The position numbers and the translations under genes were made by a program. Under the pieces are notes generated by a model. It was not told the DNA's origin. It saw only the letters and a program-made list of their open reading frames with translations, and made no database searches. Shown here piece after piece: positions 1 through 11,725 of a stretch of DNA of 64,000 bases. The stretch is from Cercis canadensis (lineage: Eukaryota; Streptophyta; Magnoliopsida; Fabales; Fabaceae): NCBI GenBank assembly GCA_003255065.1, contig QAOA01005024.1, positions 412,126-476,125 on the forward strand. Direction: 5' to 3'. The first letter of the stretch is position 1, and each line of letters begins with the position of its first letter.

Positions 1-300
1 TGAAACTTGGTGTCCTATTTATACTTTTCTACAAAATCCTAATTAAAGTCAAGAAAATAAAATCACCGCCTCTTGGAGCGCTGAGGCCTTTGCTTTGGAG
101 AATTGGGGCGCTCTGCCTCTGGTGAGATGAAGAGCTATGAGCGCTGGAGTGCCAACTCTCTGTCTAGTGTGTGAAATAGCTACTGGGGTTCTTGCATTGG
201 GGCGCTGAGGCGCCTGTTGACTGGCTGCAACTCTTGGTTTCAAGGGCTGCTACGCTTAGTTTCTATCTCATAATGCCAATTTAGCCATTATTTTTCCCTT
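1..300 (+). mobile_element. LTR-like fragment (truncated by window edge)
   Basis: This stretch contains repeated GGGGCGCT / GCGCTGAGG-type words after an AAAATCACCGCCT-like segment. The same succession, diverged, occurs at about 3805-3960 inside the solo LTR further right, in the same orientation. It is therefore probably the 3' part of an LTR of the same retrotransposon family. The left end lies outside the window, so whether this is a solo LTR or part of a full element cannot be told. No credible coding sequence is present. Confidence 0.5.
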
Positions 301-479
301 AAGGACTACAATCTCTGAGTCTTCAGTGAACCTACAAAAATAGCAAAAACACATTATTTAAAACTCAAAATACTCAAAAAACTTACATAATATTAAGCTG
401 AGAACAACTATAAAGTAGATATAAAATCTATTTAATAGTTGCTAAGCATGTTATGAATAATGTGCCGTATTTGTTTCTT

Positions 480-2377
480 GGAAAGCTGCAAAAACTATAG
501 CTTCTTGAGTTTTAGGGTGTGTTTGCATGGAGAACTATTTAATTAAAAAACTTATTTTTTTAAAAACAAAAGCTTTATTTTTAGGCTTTTTTAAAAGTTC
601 TAATTTTGGCTTAATAAAGTGCTTTTGAAAATTGTTAAAAGCTGATTCAGATGTACATAATATTTTTTTTGAACGGAACTCTTTTTTTTTTTCTAAAAGT
701 TTCTTTATCCAAATACACTCTTAAAATTATTCAACCAATGAATTGCAAAATTTTTCATGTGTTTTTTTTTCTCCTTGAAGGTTCAACCTCTCTTGTAAAT
801 TATTAGATTCTTTATTATTAAATCACACTTAGTGGCTTATGTTTTTTAAATTGGCTAATTATTTAATACTACTTGCGGTATTTATACCATAGATGGAATT
901 GATAACTTGAACGATTTGTGCTATTTGTTTTATTTAATAGACATGTGTGAATGTAATGAAACAAATGATTTTTTATATAGATAATCTTCAAAGGAATTTT
1001 AGTTTTGGTATAGATATCACTTGTAGTATTCAATAATTGGCCTTTTAAATTTCAACACTTCTACATTTCTCAATCAAATTTTTTTTCTTTTGAGTTTTAA
1101 TAGTAAGAATATTTTTAGGCAAATTTTTACTTATTAAAATTAAGTCTCTCTTTAAAATGAACTTCTGAAAGTTATTATTTGAGAGAATTATTCTAAATTT
1201 CCAAATCTTAGAACAAAATATCCTAGAGTATAAGAGGGATAAAATTTTCAAGTAATGCTTAACATATTAGATACCTCATTGATCTTACGTGGTTATTCTC
1301 TTTATAATTGAACATAAATAATCACATATATACTATATAAAATAATTACATATTTTATGTATGATAACCACATAAGACTAAGAGTATTTTATACATGATA
1401 ATCACATCGGTCAAGTATTTGCACAGAAAATTCATCAGTCTCTCACTCCATTCCAAGGTCTTTTGTTTTGTGGCTAAGGTTTAGAAGGATAAGTCTCCTT
1501 TATTTTATCTTGAGAAAACTATTCCTTAGTTCTAAAACTAAGAAGAAAAGACACTTAAATGCTAAAGGAATTAGAATTTCAAGTAAGTGCTTGCCATATA
1601 ACAAAAATTATCAAAAATACCCCTTAATATTGTATTGTTATTTTGTTTATACTTAAACATAATAACTTCGTACCAAATAAAATAGTCATGTATATAAACA
1701 TAATAGTCATATAGTATTAAAGGATATTTTAGTTAATTTATCCGTGTTGCATACCTACTTAGCATTTCAATTTCTTGATCACTAAAGTGTCTTTTCTCTT
1801 TCGTAGCAGAACTTAAAAAATAATTTTCCATTTTATTCTTTAACTGTCCAGATTCCTTACCTTTTAAATCATAAAGTTTCTTAATGACACTTAACAGTAA
1901 ACACAAGCACAAAATCCTCCCCATTTTCCCTTTTTTTTTTTGTTGGAACAAGACAAGGAACTTCCCTCTAATAATTTTGGAGTTGTTTACTCAAGCACTA
2001 ACACGCAAATTTCTCAATGCAAACCTCTTCTTGATGCTCTAACCCTTACTCCTTATCTTCGTCATCTTCCTGCACCTTCACACACAGCACCAATTCTTCC
2101 TCTGGCAGCAAAACGAACCAAAGACACCAGTAGCAAACAGACTCATTTAGAGTCAGATCTTGATCTCCCTGTTTCAGAGGTAAAACCCCTTTCACTGTTC
2201 TTCTTTTCTATCTAATTGTTGAACAATGGCTCTGATTCTGTGTATTTAACTGTGCTTCTTTGACCCTTTCTCATTGTTGAACAATCTCCGCCTATATTTG
2301 AAAATAATTGTGGGGACTAATTGGTAGAAGCTATAATCTTTTTAGGGACCAAAATAATTGGATTCATTCTGAACCTA

Positions 2378-2413
<36 letters not shown>

Positions 2414-3137
2414 NTTTTTTTTTATGTTTTATTTTGTATGAGTTCAGCTAAAACTACAAAATATAAAAAAGAATTCTACTTATTGTTGAACATTGACTGT
2501 GACTTCCTTTCTTTCCAATATGAAGTCTTGTACCCAAGGGGAAAAGAGAAGAGAAGAATATGCATGATGCAGTAATCACAATAACTGGTGCAGATAGTGA
2601 ATAGTATAACTTGGGATTTTAATTTTTTTTTTTTTTTTTTTTCCGTAGCTTTTGATTAGGTGGATTCTAAAATTGATTGCTTTATTGGTGATGGTGACTT
2701 AAATTTAGCTACTAAAAATATATGAAATTACTTGAATTAGATTGATTGTAACTTATACTCTATTTGGCCACTAGCAGGGACACAACTACTAATAACTTAA
2801 TCTGGAGCATTATAATCCTATTCAATGTTACTTGTGTAAACTGGGAATCATTCATTGTTAAATTTTTCTAAAAAATGAGAAGACTGCAGTAGGGCCAATG
2901 ACATGCTGATGTGAATACACTAGAAGAATATAAGATCAATGGAAGAACATTAATGCAGTTCACTATGATTTGACCTAGTTTTTGATACTTAGATTTTGCA
3001 GTTGGTTTGTTAGTGACAATATGGCCTTGTTTTTTGGTTAGCCAGACATAGGATCTTCACATTCATTTTAGGAATCTCCACTGGGTGAAAGCGTGAACAT
3101 TTAAGTGACTGATAATACCACAAAATAACATCACAAT
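480..3137 (+). repeat. Duplicated intergenic block A, copy 1 (upstream of TNL1)
   Basis: This block is collinear with 11040-13900 upstream of TNL2: shared landmarks are the poly-T tract near 1080, the TATATAAAAT-rich stretch, a leader-like stretch ending in a GT donor-like site near 2180, and the segment with CACAATCACCA at the end. It carries no supported gene. A poly-T run of roughly 40 bases with one N (2414) is an assembly weak point. It was evidently copied together with the TNL genes. Confidence 0.75.
1970..2182 (+). other. Leader-like segment with shared reading frame, copy 1
   Basis: A reading frame containing KPLLDAL, APILPLAAKR and THLESDLDLPVSE runs up to a GAG|gtaaaa donor-like site. 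The copy at 12760-12925 keeps the same frame and donor, with many amino-acid changes. A third, shorter and more diverged copy lies at 44220-44440. It could be an old 5' leader exon of the TNL genes or an exon of an unrelated, duplicated gene. I do not recognise the peptide. The relaxed substitution pattern argues against a functional protein. Confidence 0.4.
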
Positions 3138-3142
3138 CACCA

Positions 3143-4101
3143 TGATGTGAATCCCTATGGGGTAACCCAAGATGGAGATTCCAAACGCCCAATGAATCGT
3201 CTAAATCAAGTTTCGGGAAAACAAGGACCTCGACCCATTGCTTACAAAAGCGGGAACCGAAGGTATATGTGGAAGGGTATGAACGCCACGCTCGAGAGAG
3301 ATAGAAGGCGAGCGATAAGTTCTAGGGTTGAATGCCACAAGAACCTAGGGTTCTTGATAAGATCTTAAAGTTCTACACAGAGAACAATGAAGGAAAATTC
3401 CTCTCAATTCTGATTTGTCAAAGTTTTTGCTGCCACAAGACGGTCAACTCCCTTAAAAAGAAAACAAACCTAAACCGTATTCCTAATTGGGTAAAACCCA
3501 AGTCCAACAAAATAACCCACAAATATTAAGACTAAGCCCAAATACCTAATAAAAGTCCAATAACTCAAGAAAACATAAAGTTACATGAAAATGGGTCCGA
3601 ATTGGCTTAAACTCGGAGCTAACTCGGATTGGATGGTTAAAACACAAGAGGAGAATTTTGGTCCAGGCCCATTCTGTTGGAGACCTGTTCTAAGTCGTCC
3701 CTTCACCAAACTGAGTGTGCCTTATGTCATTGTTATAGTTCAGAATCTCATCTTTCACTTCGTTTTGGAATCATCTTATTCGGACTTATAACGTGAAAGT
3801 TATAGCCAAAACAAAATCACTGCCTGCCTAGTGCTTGCCTAGCGCTGGGGCGCCTGGCTTCTGCCCTGGAGTGCTGGGGCGCCCTAAATGGAGGGATGGG
3901 GTGCTGCCTTGCTGTCAATTTTGCCGGTTTCGCTTTCTAGGACCCCAATCAAGCATATAACCTCATGATTCTTAAATCCTTCCATCTAGGCTTGATCCTT
4001 TAGCTCCAAACACCTCAATACACCCTCCGATAACCACTTGAATCTTCTTTGCTTGCCATGGCTCATTTGGAGCTTTGTTGGTGCTTTCTTGATTCTCATC
4101 A
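3143..4101 (+). mobile_element. Solo LTR of an LTR retrotransposon (959 bp)
   Basis: The element begins TGATGTGAATCC and ends GATTCTCATCA, so its ends are short inverted repeats of the TG...CA type. It is flanked by the 5-bp duplication CACCA (3138-3142 and 4102-4106). The paralogous sequence upstream of TNL2 (about 13880-13900) runs straight through the uninterrupted site CACAATCACCAAGAAGCAG, confirming a clean insertion. No gag/pol reading frames are present, so this is a single LTR left by LTR-LTR recombination. The family (Ty1 or Ty3) cannot be decided from an LTR alone. Confidence 0.85.
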
Positions 4102-4379
4102 CACCAAGAAGCAGATGCTCTAGATTTTGAACCCAACTTTAAATATGAGTACATGACTTGGTGAGGTATTGCTTGTGTTCACAAGATGGCTTTGTTGTAG
4201 GTATATCACTTGTATCAGCATATTAAAACCCCATGCCTTGTTCCTATGTAGTCCTGTAGATAAAGAGGAAAAGACACAGTGAGTACGCTGGAGCTCCTTT
4301 GTTGCTCAAGTTAGTGGCCACCTCTTGTGAGGATTGGAGAGACTCAATAGGAAAGTGTAACTATCTTCATTCAATCCTT

Positions 4380-5660
4380 TTCAGTTGAAGTTAATTACTG
4401 TCAAAATTAAATGCATCCAAGTATAATTTCTTGAAATTTCTTTCTAATATAACTTATTTAATGTTAAATTGAAAAGGCCTACATAAAATCAGTGTCATCA
4501 CTAAACTAAGGAAAAAGGATTTTTATGAGGAGTCAACTAAAAGTAGTCAAGGATGAGTGAATTTTATTGAAAATTTGAAATTTGCTGCAATTAGGGTCAT
4601 AACTTGTGAGTTCTGTTTAGTATAGTTATGTAGTTTCATGGTATGATTTGAGAGCTTTTTTAACTAAATGGCTCAACTTTTGTGTGAGAGGCATATTAGA
4701 AACAAAACTTATGTTTTAGTCTACACCTAAGTGGAAGTCATGCAGGGCATCAGTCTTCTAGGAAGGCAGTGTTGAGTTCTTTATTCCATATCCTTTGTCT
4801 CTTTTTGTCTTCGTTTCTCTTGTCTGCCCTCCACTCTTTCTCACTTTCTGGCTTACATCTCTACATTTATCTTCAAATCACACTCTCTGGCAGAGATTCA
4901 TCTTCATCACAAACATGTATGCCGACACTGCTACAACAACTACGCTTACGGAATCAGCCTCTTGACCTTGTGAAGGTTGGAATTTTTTCCTTTTTGTCTG
5001 GTTTTAGATCTATTTGTGGACCATTATTTTCCTATTCTTTGTTATTTGTGTAAAATGGGAATCATTTTTCGTTAAATTTCTCTAGGAAATGAAAAGCAGA
5101 TAAAGAAATTTTGATTTTCAACTATAGCTCCAGAACATCTTGAACCAGTTTTCTTTTTTTTGGCTGATACTTGTTATCTCTCTAGATGGCAGTTCAGTCA
5201 GAAGAATATAGGATCAGTGGAAGAACATTAATACAGTGTAAAACTATTGTTTTAGAAAAACTATGGTTTTGTTGTTTTTTGTTAGCAGACATAATATGTT
5301 TACATTCATTTTAGAGGACTCCACTTGTTGAAAAGGTAAACATTTAAGTGAAAAGATAATACTACAAAATAACACCACAATCACAAAGAATATATACACA
5401 ATAGATTTGAACCCAAATCCTAAGCACCACCCCAAACATGAATATGAGTATGTGACTAGCCAAGCTATTGTTGGTCACAAGCTGATTTTGTTGTAAGCAT
5501 ATCACCTGTTTCAGGGGATTCATTCTCCATGCCTGCATCAATTTTTATCAAGTTTCAACTATGCTGATCGATTTTACTTCTCATTCTTTTAGTAATCAAT
5601 ATGGTTTTGATGTTGTAGGTACATGACTGTTTCAACCCATGGTGGCTCTATGATGTAACG
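4380..5660 (+). repeat. Duplicated 5' flank B, copy 1 (TNL1 promoter/leader region)
   Basis: This flank is collinear with 47805-49500 upstream of TNL5, including AAATTGAAAAGGCCTAC near 4465, a CT-rich stretch near 4780-4870 that suits a promoter/transcription start region, and the leader with a short uORF. A probable 5'-UTR intron runs from a donor-like site after CTTGTGAAG (about 4975) to an acceptor TTGTAG|GTACATGACTG (about 5620); the TNL5 copy keeps the acceptor as TTTCAG|GTACATGACTG. No TATA box was confidently assigned. Confidence 0.6.
4915..4965 (+). promoter_or_regulatory. Possible 16-codon uORF in the TNL1 leader
   Basis: ATG TAT GCC starts a 16-codon frame (MYADTATTTTLTESAS) ending in TGA. 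The copy in the TNL5 leader (48770-48820) has the same length and stop position (MYADTARTTTLMESDY). Both lie upstream of the candidate 5'-UTR intron. If transcribed, it could dampen translation of the receptor. Conservation may only reflect recent duplication. Confidence 0.35.
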
Positions 5661-5681
5661 TTCTAACTTTTCAGAGTTTCA

Positions 5682-8600
5682 ATGGCTGTTGCTGCTGGTG
5701 GACCATCTTCCTCAAATTCTTCTCTCAACTCAATCCCACGATGGAAATTTCACGTTTTCTTGAGTTTTAGGGGAGAAGACACCCGCAAAAGTTTTACAGA
5801 CTACCTCTATGCTACTTTGCAAGCCAAGAGAATAATTACTTTTAGGGATGATGAACAACTTGAGAGAGGAGAAGTTATTTCTGAACAACTCCTTAAAGCC
5901 ATTGAAGAATCTCTCTCTGCAATTGTTGTTCTCTCCCCACAATATGCTTCTTCCAGTTGGTGTTTGGATGAGCTCCATAAAATTCTTGAATCTAGAAAAG
6001 TGTTGGGCAGAGAAGTTTTCCCAGTCTTCTATGATGTTGACCACTCTGATGTAAGGTGCCAGAAGGGAAGTTTTGGCGAAGCATTTAAAAAACATGAACA
6101 AAGATATAAAGAAGACAGGATTAAAAGATGGAGAGATGCCTTAACAGAAGTTACTGATTTACCTGGATGGCACTCCAAGGATAGGTAATTTGAACTTGTC
6201 ATTGTTTAGGTATGAAGTAGAATAGCAGATTGAAAAATGAAAACCCATAATCAAGTTACAATTAATAATACTGAATATGTGGCCAAAACAGTCAATTTAT
6301 GAGCATAACAGTTGAGCTAGAAAAGTATTGAGTATATTTTCTGGATCTATGTAGAAGGTGCTAAATATTTGACAACCTGTATTATCTCATGCTTCCTATA
6401 TTTCATTCTAATTGATATTGAACTTTCTGCTAGATTATCCTTTTCTTCCATGCAGGCACGAGTCACACCTCATTAAAGAAATTGTAGCTGAAGTATGGAC
6501 AAAACTGCAAGCCAAATTGCCATCATTTAATGATGGATTAGTTGGAATTGATTCAAGGATGGAAGACATGTTTTCACTTTTAGCCAGAGGATCAGAGGAT
6601 GTTCGCTTCATAGGAATTTGGGGCATGGGTGGTATAGGAAAGACAACTCTTGCTAGAGTTGTTTATGAGAGAATCCGCAATGAATTTGAAGTTAGTTGCT
6701 TTCTTTCAAATGTTAGAGAGATTTCTAGTAAAAGCAGTCATGGTCTGGTTCAGCTACAAAGAGGATTTCTTTCTCATTTGAAAATAAGAGGCATGGAAAT
6801 CAAAGATTCATATCAGGGCGAGAAAACCATTAGAAACCTTTTCTTCAACAAAAAAGTTCTGCTTGTCCTTGATGATGTAAACACTAATAGCCAATTAGAG
6901 AATTTGGCTGGAAAGCAAGAATGGTTTGGTCGAGGGAGTAGAGTTATAATAACAACTAGAGATAGGCACCTGCTGACATCACACGGAGTATCTGAAAAGT
7001 ATGAGATCCAAATCTTAAATAGTTATGAATCCCTTCAACTTTTCTGTCAGAAAGCCTTTAAAGATCAGCCTGAACAATGTTATCTAGAGTTGTCTAAAAT
7101 TGTGATTCGATATGCTGGGGGCCTCCCTTTGGCACTCAAAGTATTGGGTTCCTTTCTTTGTGGAAGAAGTGTACCTGAATGGGAAAATGCTCTGGACAAG
7201 ATCAGAAAGGTTCCACATAGAGATATTATAAGTACACTTCGAATAAGCTATGAAGCATTAGATGATATGGAAAAGAATATATTTTTGCATATAGCCTGCT
7301 TCTTTAAGGACATGGACAAAGATAAGGTGACACATATATTGAAAATATGCGATCTTAATCCAGTTATTGGAATAAATGTCCTTCTTGAGAAATCCTTGCT
7401 AACTGAATATTGTGAGGGTAGTCAATGGTTTCTGCAGATGCATGATATATTGCAAGAAATGGGTAAGAATATTGTTATTCATGAATCTCCTAATAATGCT
7501 GGAAAACGTAGTAGGTTGTGGTTGCAAGAGGATATTGATCATGTATTGACAAAAAATAAGGCAAGTACCTGCTTAATTTTTACTTGCGTGTCTGATGAAT
7601 TTTAATTTAATTTATGCCTTTATACCCTGCCTATCATTCCTTATATTATTCACACAATATTTTTTTCCTCACAGGGATCTGAGTTTATTCAAGGCATACT
7701 TCTCATGTCTTGGCCATATGATGCACTATGGGATCCTAAAGCCTTCTCAAACATGTATAATCTTAAATTGTTGATGTTGAATAATGTGGATCTTCCACTT
7801 GGTCTCGATTGTCTTTCAGAAGGATTAAGATATCTTGAATGGGGAAAATTTCCTTTAGAAGAATTGCCACTTGATGATCAACTCGACAAACTTGTTGAAC
7901 TTAAAATGTTTGATAGCAAAATTAAGCAACCTTGGCATGGAACAAAGGTAAAGGTTTTATACTTTATCATGAGCTTCTACATAGCTTGATATATGTCCTA
8001 GCCCAAGTCCTTCAAAAACTGACGAATTTTTTCCTGCTTTTTTGTTTTGATTAGTTTTTTGGAAAGCTGAAGCTCATTAATTTGGAACATTCTAAGGAAC
8101 TAATTCAATTTCCTAGTGTTTTTGGGGTTCCATATCTTGAACAGTTGATCCTTGAAGGCTGTATAAACCTTGTAGAGGTTGACCAATCTGTTGGACTGCA
8201 CAAGAAGCTTATGGTACTGAACTTGAAAAATTGTGTAAACCTTAAAATCCTTCCAAGAAAACTAGAAATGGATTCACTGAAGAATTTCATTCTTTCTGGT
8301 TGTTCAAAAGTTAAAAAGCTTCCAGAGTTTGGGGACAATATGGAAAATCTATCAAAGCTTGATTTAAAGGATTGCAAAAATCTTGTTTGCCTTCCAAAAT
8401 CAATTCATAATGTGAAATCTCTCAGAATTCTCAATATGGCTGGTTGTTCTAAATTTTCTAGGCTGCCAGAGAATTTGGATAAAAATGAGGCTTTGGAGGA
8501 GCTTAATGTGATGGGAACTGCCGTAAAAGAAGTACCTCCCTCCATTGTTCATTTAAAAGATCTGAAAAAATTATGTTTAGGTGGACAAAGAGGGATGGAA

Positions 8601-9719
8601 TCCAACTGGCAGAACTTATCTCTCCTCTTTCCATGGAAGTTTTGGAGGCATCCTGTTTCCAAGGGCATGATGTTGCCTTCTATGTCAAGCTTTTCTCATT
8701 TGGAGGAATTAGATTTAAGTTATTGTAATCTCAGCGATGAATCACTTCCTGTTGATCTTGGCTGCTTATCATCATTATGGAAGTTAGATCTAAGTGGGAA
8801 TAATTTTATTAACCTAACAGCCAGCTGCATTTCTAATCTTTCAAAGCTACATCATCTGGAGTTAGATTGCTGCCCAAGGCTTGAGTCGGTGCCTAAGCTT
8901 CCTCCACATATAGGATCTTTATATGGAAGAAATTGTGCTTCATGGAAACCATTCTCAGATCCACAATACCTTTGTGATTTTTTTGCGTCACACCAACAGG
9001 TACGTTCAATTCCATATACATCATGCCAAGAAGCACCTTTTTTGTTTATCACAGGGAGTGATATTCCACCATGGTTCAGCAATCAAAAGTACTTTCATGT
9101 GGATTTACCATTTCAATTTGATGTAATAGATGAATTCACAGTTTACCCCATAACATTGCTACCTGGTGATTGTGAGTCATTGATATCAATAATAGTGGAA
9201 ATCCCTCATTATTGTCTTTCTAATGAATGGTGGGGAATTTCTGTATGCCTTGTGTTAGAAAATCCATTTCCTTCTACCCCCTGGTCTGTAACTCCAGTAG
9301 TGTATTGGATTTGTAAATCTGCCGAAGCTGAATTGCCCAACCCCTCCGGTGCATGCTATCTACGCTTGATTGAAGAGTTTAGTGACCCTCACTTGTTTAT
9401 TTTGTTGTTGAGAGGCAATAATAAAAATATTCAACGGCATCTAAGAAGTGATCATAACAAGCTTCAATTATTATTTCATGCTCACAATTTGCTGAAAATG
9501 AGCAAGTGTGGATGCCGTGTGTTATGTAAGGAAGATTTGGAAGCATGGGGCAAAGCCTGGGGCGAACGAAGACAAAATAGTAACTTTGAGATCCCTTCGG
9601 GCAGTCTCAACAGATCAAGAGTAAGAGAGATTGGGGATGACAATCAATGCTGTGATGGATTTGAGGGAGAATATGCGAATACATCAAATGCAGAAGCAAA
9701 ACGAAGAAAACTGGGATAA
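5682..9719 (+). CDS. TNL1: TIR-NBS-LRR-C-JID immune receptor (4 exons, intron 4 lost)
   Basis: Intracellular immune receptor of the N/ROQ1/RPP1 type; activated TNL TIR domains act as NADases that signal through EDS1. Exons: 5682-6184, 6456-7560, 7675-7947, 8055-9719, giving about 1181 residues. The TIR domain (about 22-165) has FRGEDTR and SSWCLDEL with the catalytic Glu at residue 97. NB-ARC shows GMGGIGKTT (about 224-232), kinase-2 VLLVLDDV, SRVIITTRD, GGLPLALK and MHD. LRRs follow, then the C-JID with IPPWFSNQ and EWWGISVCLVLEN, and a KRRK tail. Oddities: intron 2 starts with GC (7561); exon 4 reads through into the exon-5 region; the conserved KIKQLW motif is KIKQPW; TIR DPSD is DHSD. The start matches its paralogs and is preceded by the shared GAGTTTCA. 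Confidence 0.95.
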
Positions 9720-10500
9720 AATATTCTCAGTAAGTTATCTTCTACCCTGCTTTTATCTATAATAATGTAGTGGCAATAGCTTATTTTTGGTGTCTTTGGT
9801 TTCTTTGTGGGACACTGCTATCTGTAATGAAAATATCTACCTGAATTTGCAATATCTGTTGGATGTTTCCTTATGTTTAGTATTTTCCATCTTTGTCTCT
9901 CCAGAAAGGTAATTTTGATAAAACACCTATATTCTTTTTATTTTTATTTTTATGGAAACACTTATATTCTTTATATATACTATACTAGAAAAAAAAATGA
10001 ATATCATTTTAATTTGAAAGCATAGGCACCCCCCTTCTTACACTGCATCCTATTTTTAAGCATTTTTTCCTTTAGAATATGAGAATAATGATAAGTTGCG
10101 ATTATATATTTATAGTTTATTTGTTAAAAAAAAAAAAAAAAGAATGACATGCAGGTATGTGGATATAAAATATTCTAGTAATATATGTTTGTATATATGT
10201 ATATAGAAATTTTTAAGAAATATTAAGCTAGCAACGGGTATATAGACGTTCAAACTTTTTCCATCAACTAGTTCACACACACACACACGCTTGTGTTTTG
10301 CCCATGCACTGAACCGGGTTTTCTTTTAATGTTTTTGGAGAACGAAAACAATTTTTTTTTTTGAAAGTATTCTTGTAGAACAATTTTAATATCATAGGTT
10401 CAAATTCTGATAAATTAATAATATTATAGGATTTATATAACTTAAATATTTCTAAAACCTATATTTAAGAGATAAAATTATTAAATTCAAAATTTTCAAT
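9720..10500. other. TNL1 3' flank, no gene
   Basis: The first 550 bases are collinear with the 3' flanks of the other TNLs (shared TGCTTTTATCTATA, a GAAAGCATAGGC-like landmark near 10015, GTGGATATAAA), so they hold the 3' UTR and polyadenylation region. The remainder is AT-rich with poly-A and (CA)n microsatellite stretches. I see no gene here. Confidence 0.7.
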
Positions 10501-10671
10501 CATATTATGGCATTGAAACTACAAATTGTATACTCTTCGACTTGTTGGCTTAAGAATATGGCTACTATGCTTGCAATGTATTGGCTTGCATTGGGCTTCA
10601 CTGCTATATATGCATGTTCTGAACTCTTCTTCAAACTTTCTACTTTTTCTTCCATCAACATTCCAGGCCTA

Positions 10672-10828
10672 AACTATTTTGCATATTTGGAAGGGTTGTG
10701 ACAAAGGATTGTGGAGGGCTCTGATGGTAGCTCCAAGGAATTTAGAAATGAAAGCATAATGAGGTTATCATGGCCACTCATTCATTCAATGCAAGTTGAA
10801 GATGTGCAGTGTTGGATAGCTGGCTAAT
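10672..10828 (+). pseudogene. FIS1-like exon fragment, copy 1 (decayed)
   Basis: The translation contains RIVEG..GSSKEF, then NESIMRLSWPLIHSMQVED and VQCWIAG followed by TAA. This matches the FIS1 helix/TPR-like segment NES(I/M)MRLSWALVHSRQ..DVQRGIAMLE known from plant fission protein 1. A small indel near 10700 shifts the frame between the HIWKGC part and the RIVEG part, and the end is cut by a stop. Only one exon's worth is present. A second copy is at 42960-43165, in DNA collinear with this region, so the fragment was duplicated along with the array. Confidence 0.75.
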
Positions 10829-11039
10829 TTCTTCTTAATTGCATGAGTCTTGGATTCATCATGACCTCAATGAAAATATTTCGTTGTTTGTGTATTTTAG
10901 TAAGATATGCGTATTCTTGTGGATGGATAATTTCCCTTGCACCAAACTTGAGTTTTATTATAAAGCATAGATGAAAATGGTTTGTTTGTTGAATTTTTTT
11001 TTGAAGCAAGTTAAGATCTCAAATCTTTGGCTCTAACAA

Positions 11040-11665
11040 GTGATATTTTTTAGAAGCAAAAGCTTTATTTTTAAACTTCTTTAAAAGCTCTAATTTTTAC
11101 TTAATGCTTTTTTTTTTTTTTAATGAAACTCTTTTTTTAGAAAGTTTCTTTATCCAAATACACTCTTAAAATTATTCAACCAATTAATGAATTGTAAATT
11201 GTGTCTATTTTTTTTTTTTTTTTTACTTGTGGCACAAAGGTTCCAACTTTTCTTGCAAATTATTAGATTTTTCATTATTAGATCATATTTAGTACACCAG
11301 GCTAAAGTGGAGGGTGTATTCTTAAGATTGTCTGGGAAGAGACTTAGTTTCAATGCGTTAAAGCGAGCATAACAATACCTTTACCGACAAAAAAAAAAAA
11401 AAAATAGCACCTAGTGGCATATGTGTTTTTAAACTAGATAATTATTTAATACTATAAGCAGAATTGATAACTTGAATGATTTGTGCTATTAGTTTTATTT
11501 AATAGACATGTATGAGTATGATGAGACAAATGATTTTTGATATAGATCATCTACAAAGGGATTTTAATTGTGATATAGATTGTACTTGCAGTATTCAATA
11601 ATTGCGTTTTAAATTTTAACTCTTTCACACTTCGAAATCAGCTTTTTTTTTTTTTTTTTTTTTTT

Positions 11666-11725
<60 letters not shown>

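Noticed and set aside
49..243. 64-codon reverse-strand frame at the left edge
   Set aside because: Lies in LTR-like GC-richer repeat sequence; no homologous domain.
5730..6101. 123-codon reverse-strand frame over the TNL1 TIR exon (and similar frames opposite TNL2-TNL5 TIR and LRR exons)
   Set aside because: They recur only because the sense exons are conserved; no start context, splice sites or recognisable domain.
9051..9054. ACAG as an alternative acceptor that would restore intron 4 in TNL1
   Set aside because: The intron would be only 55 bases and shift the frame of the C-JID, whereas read-through keeps it.
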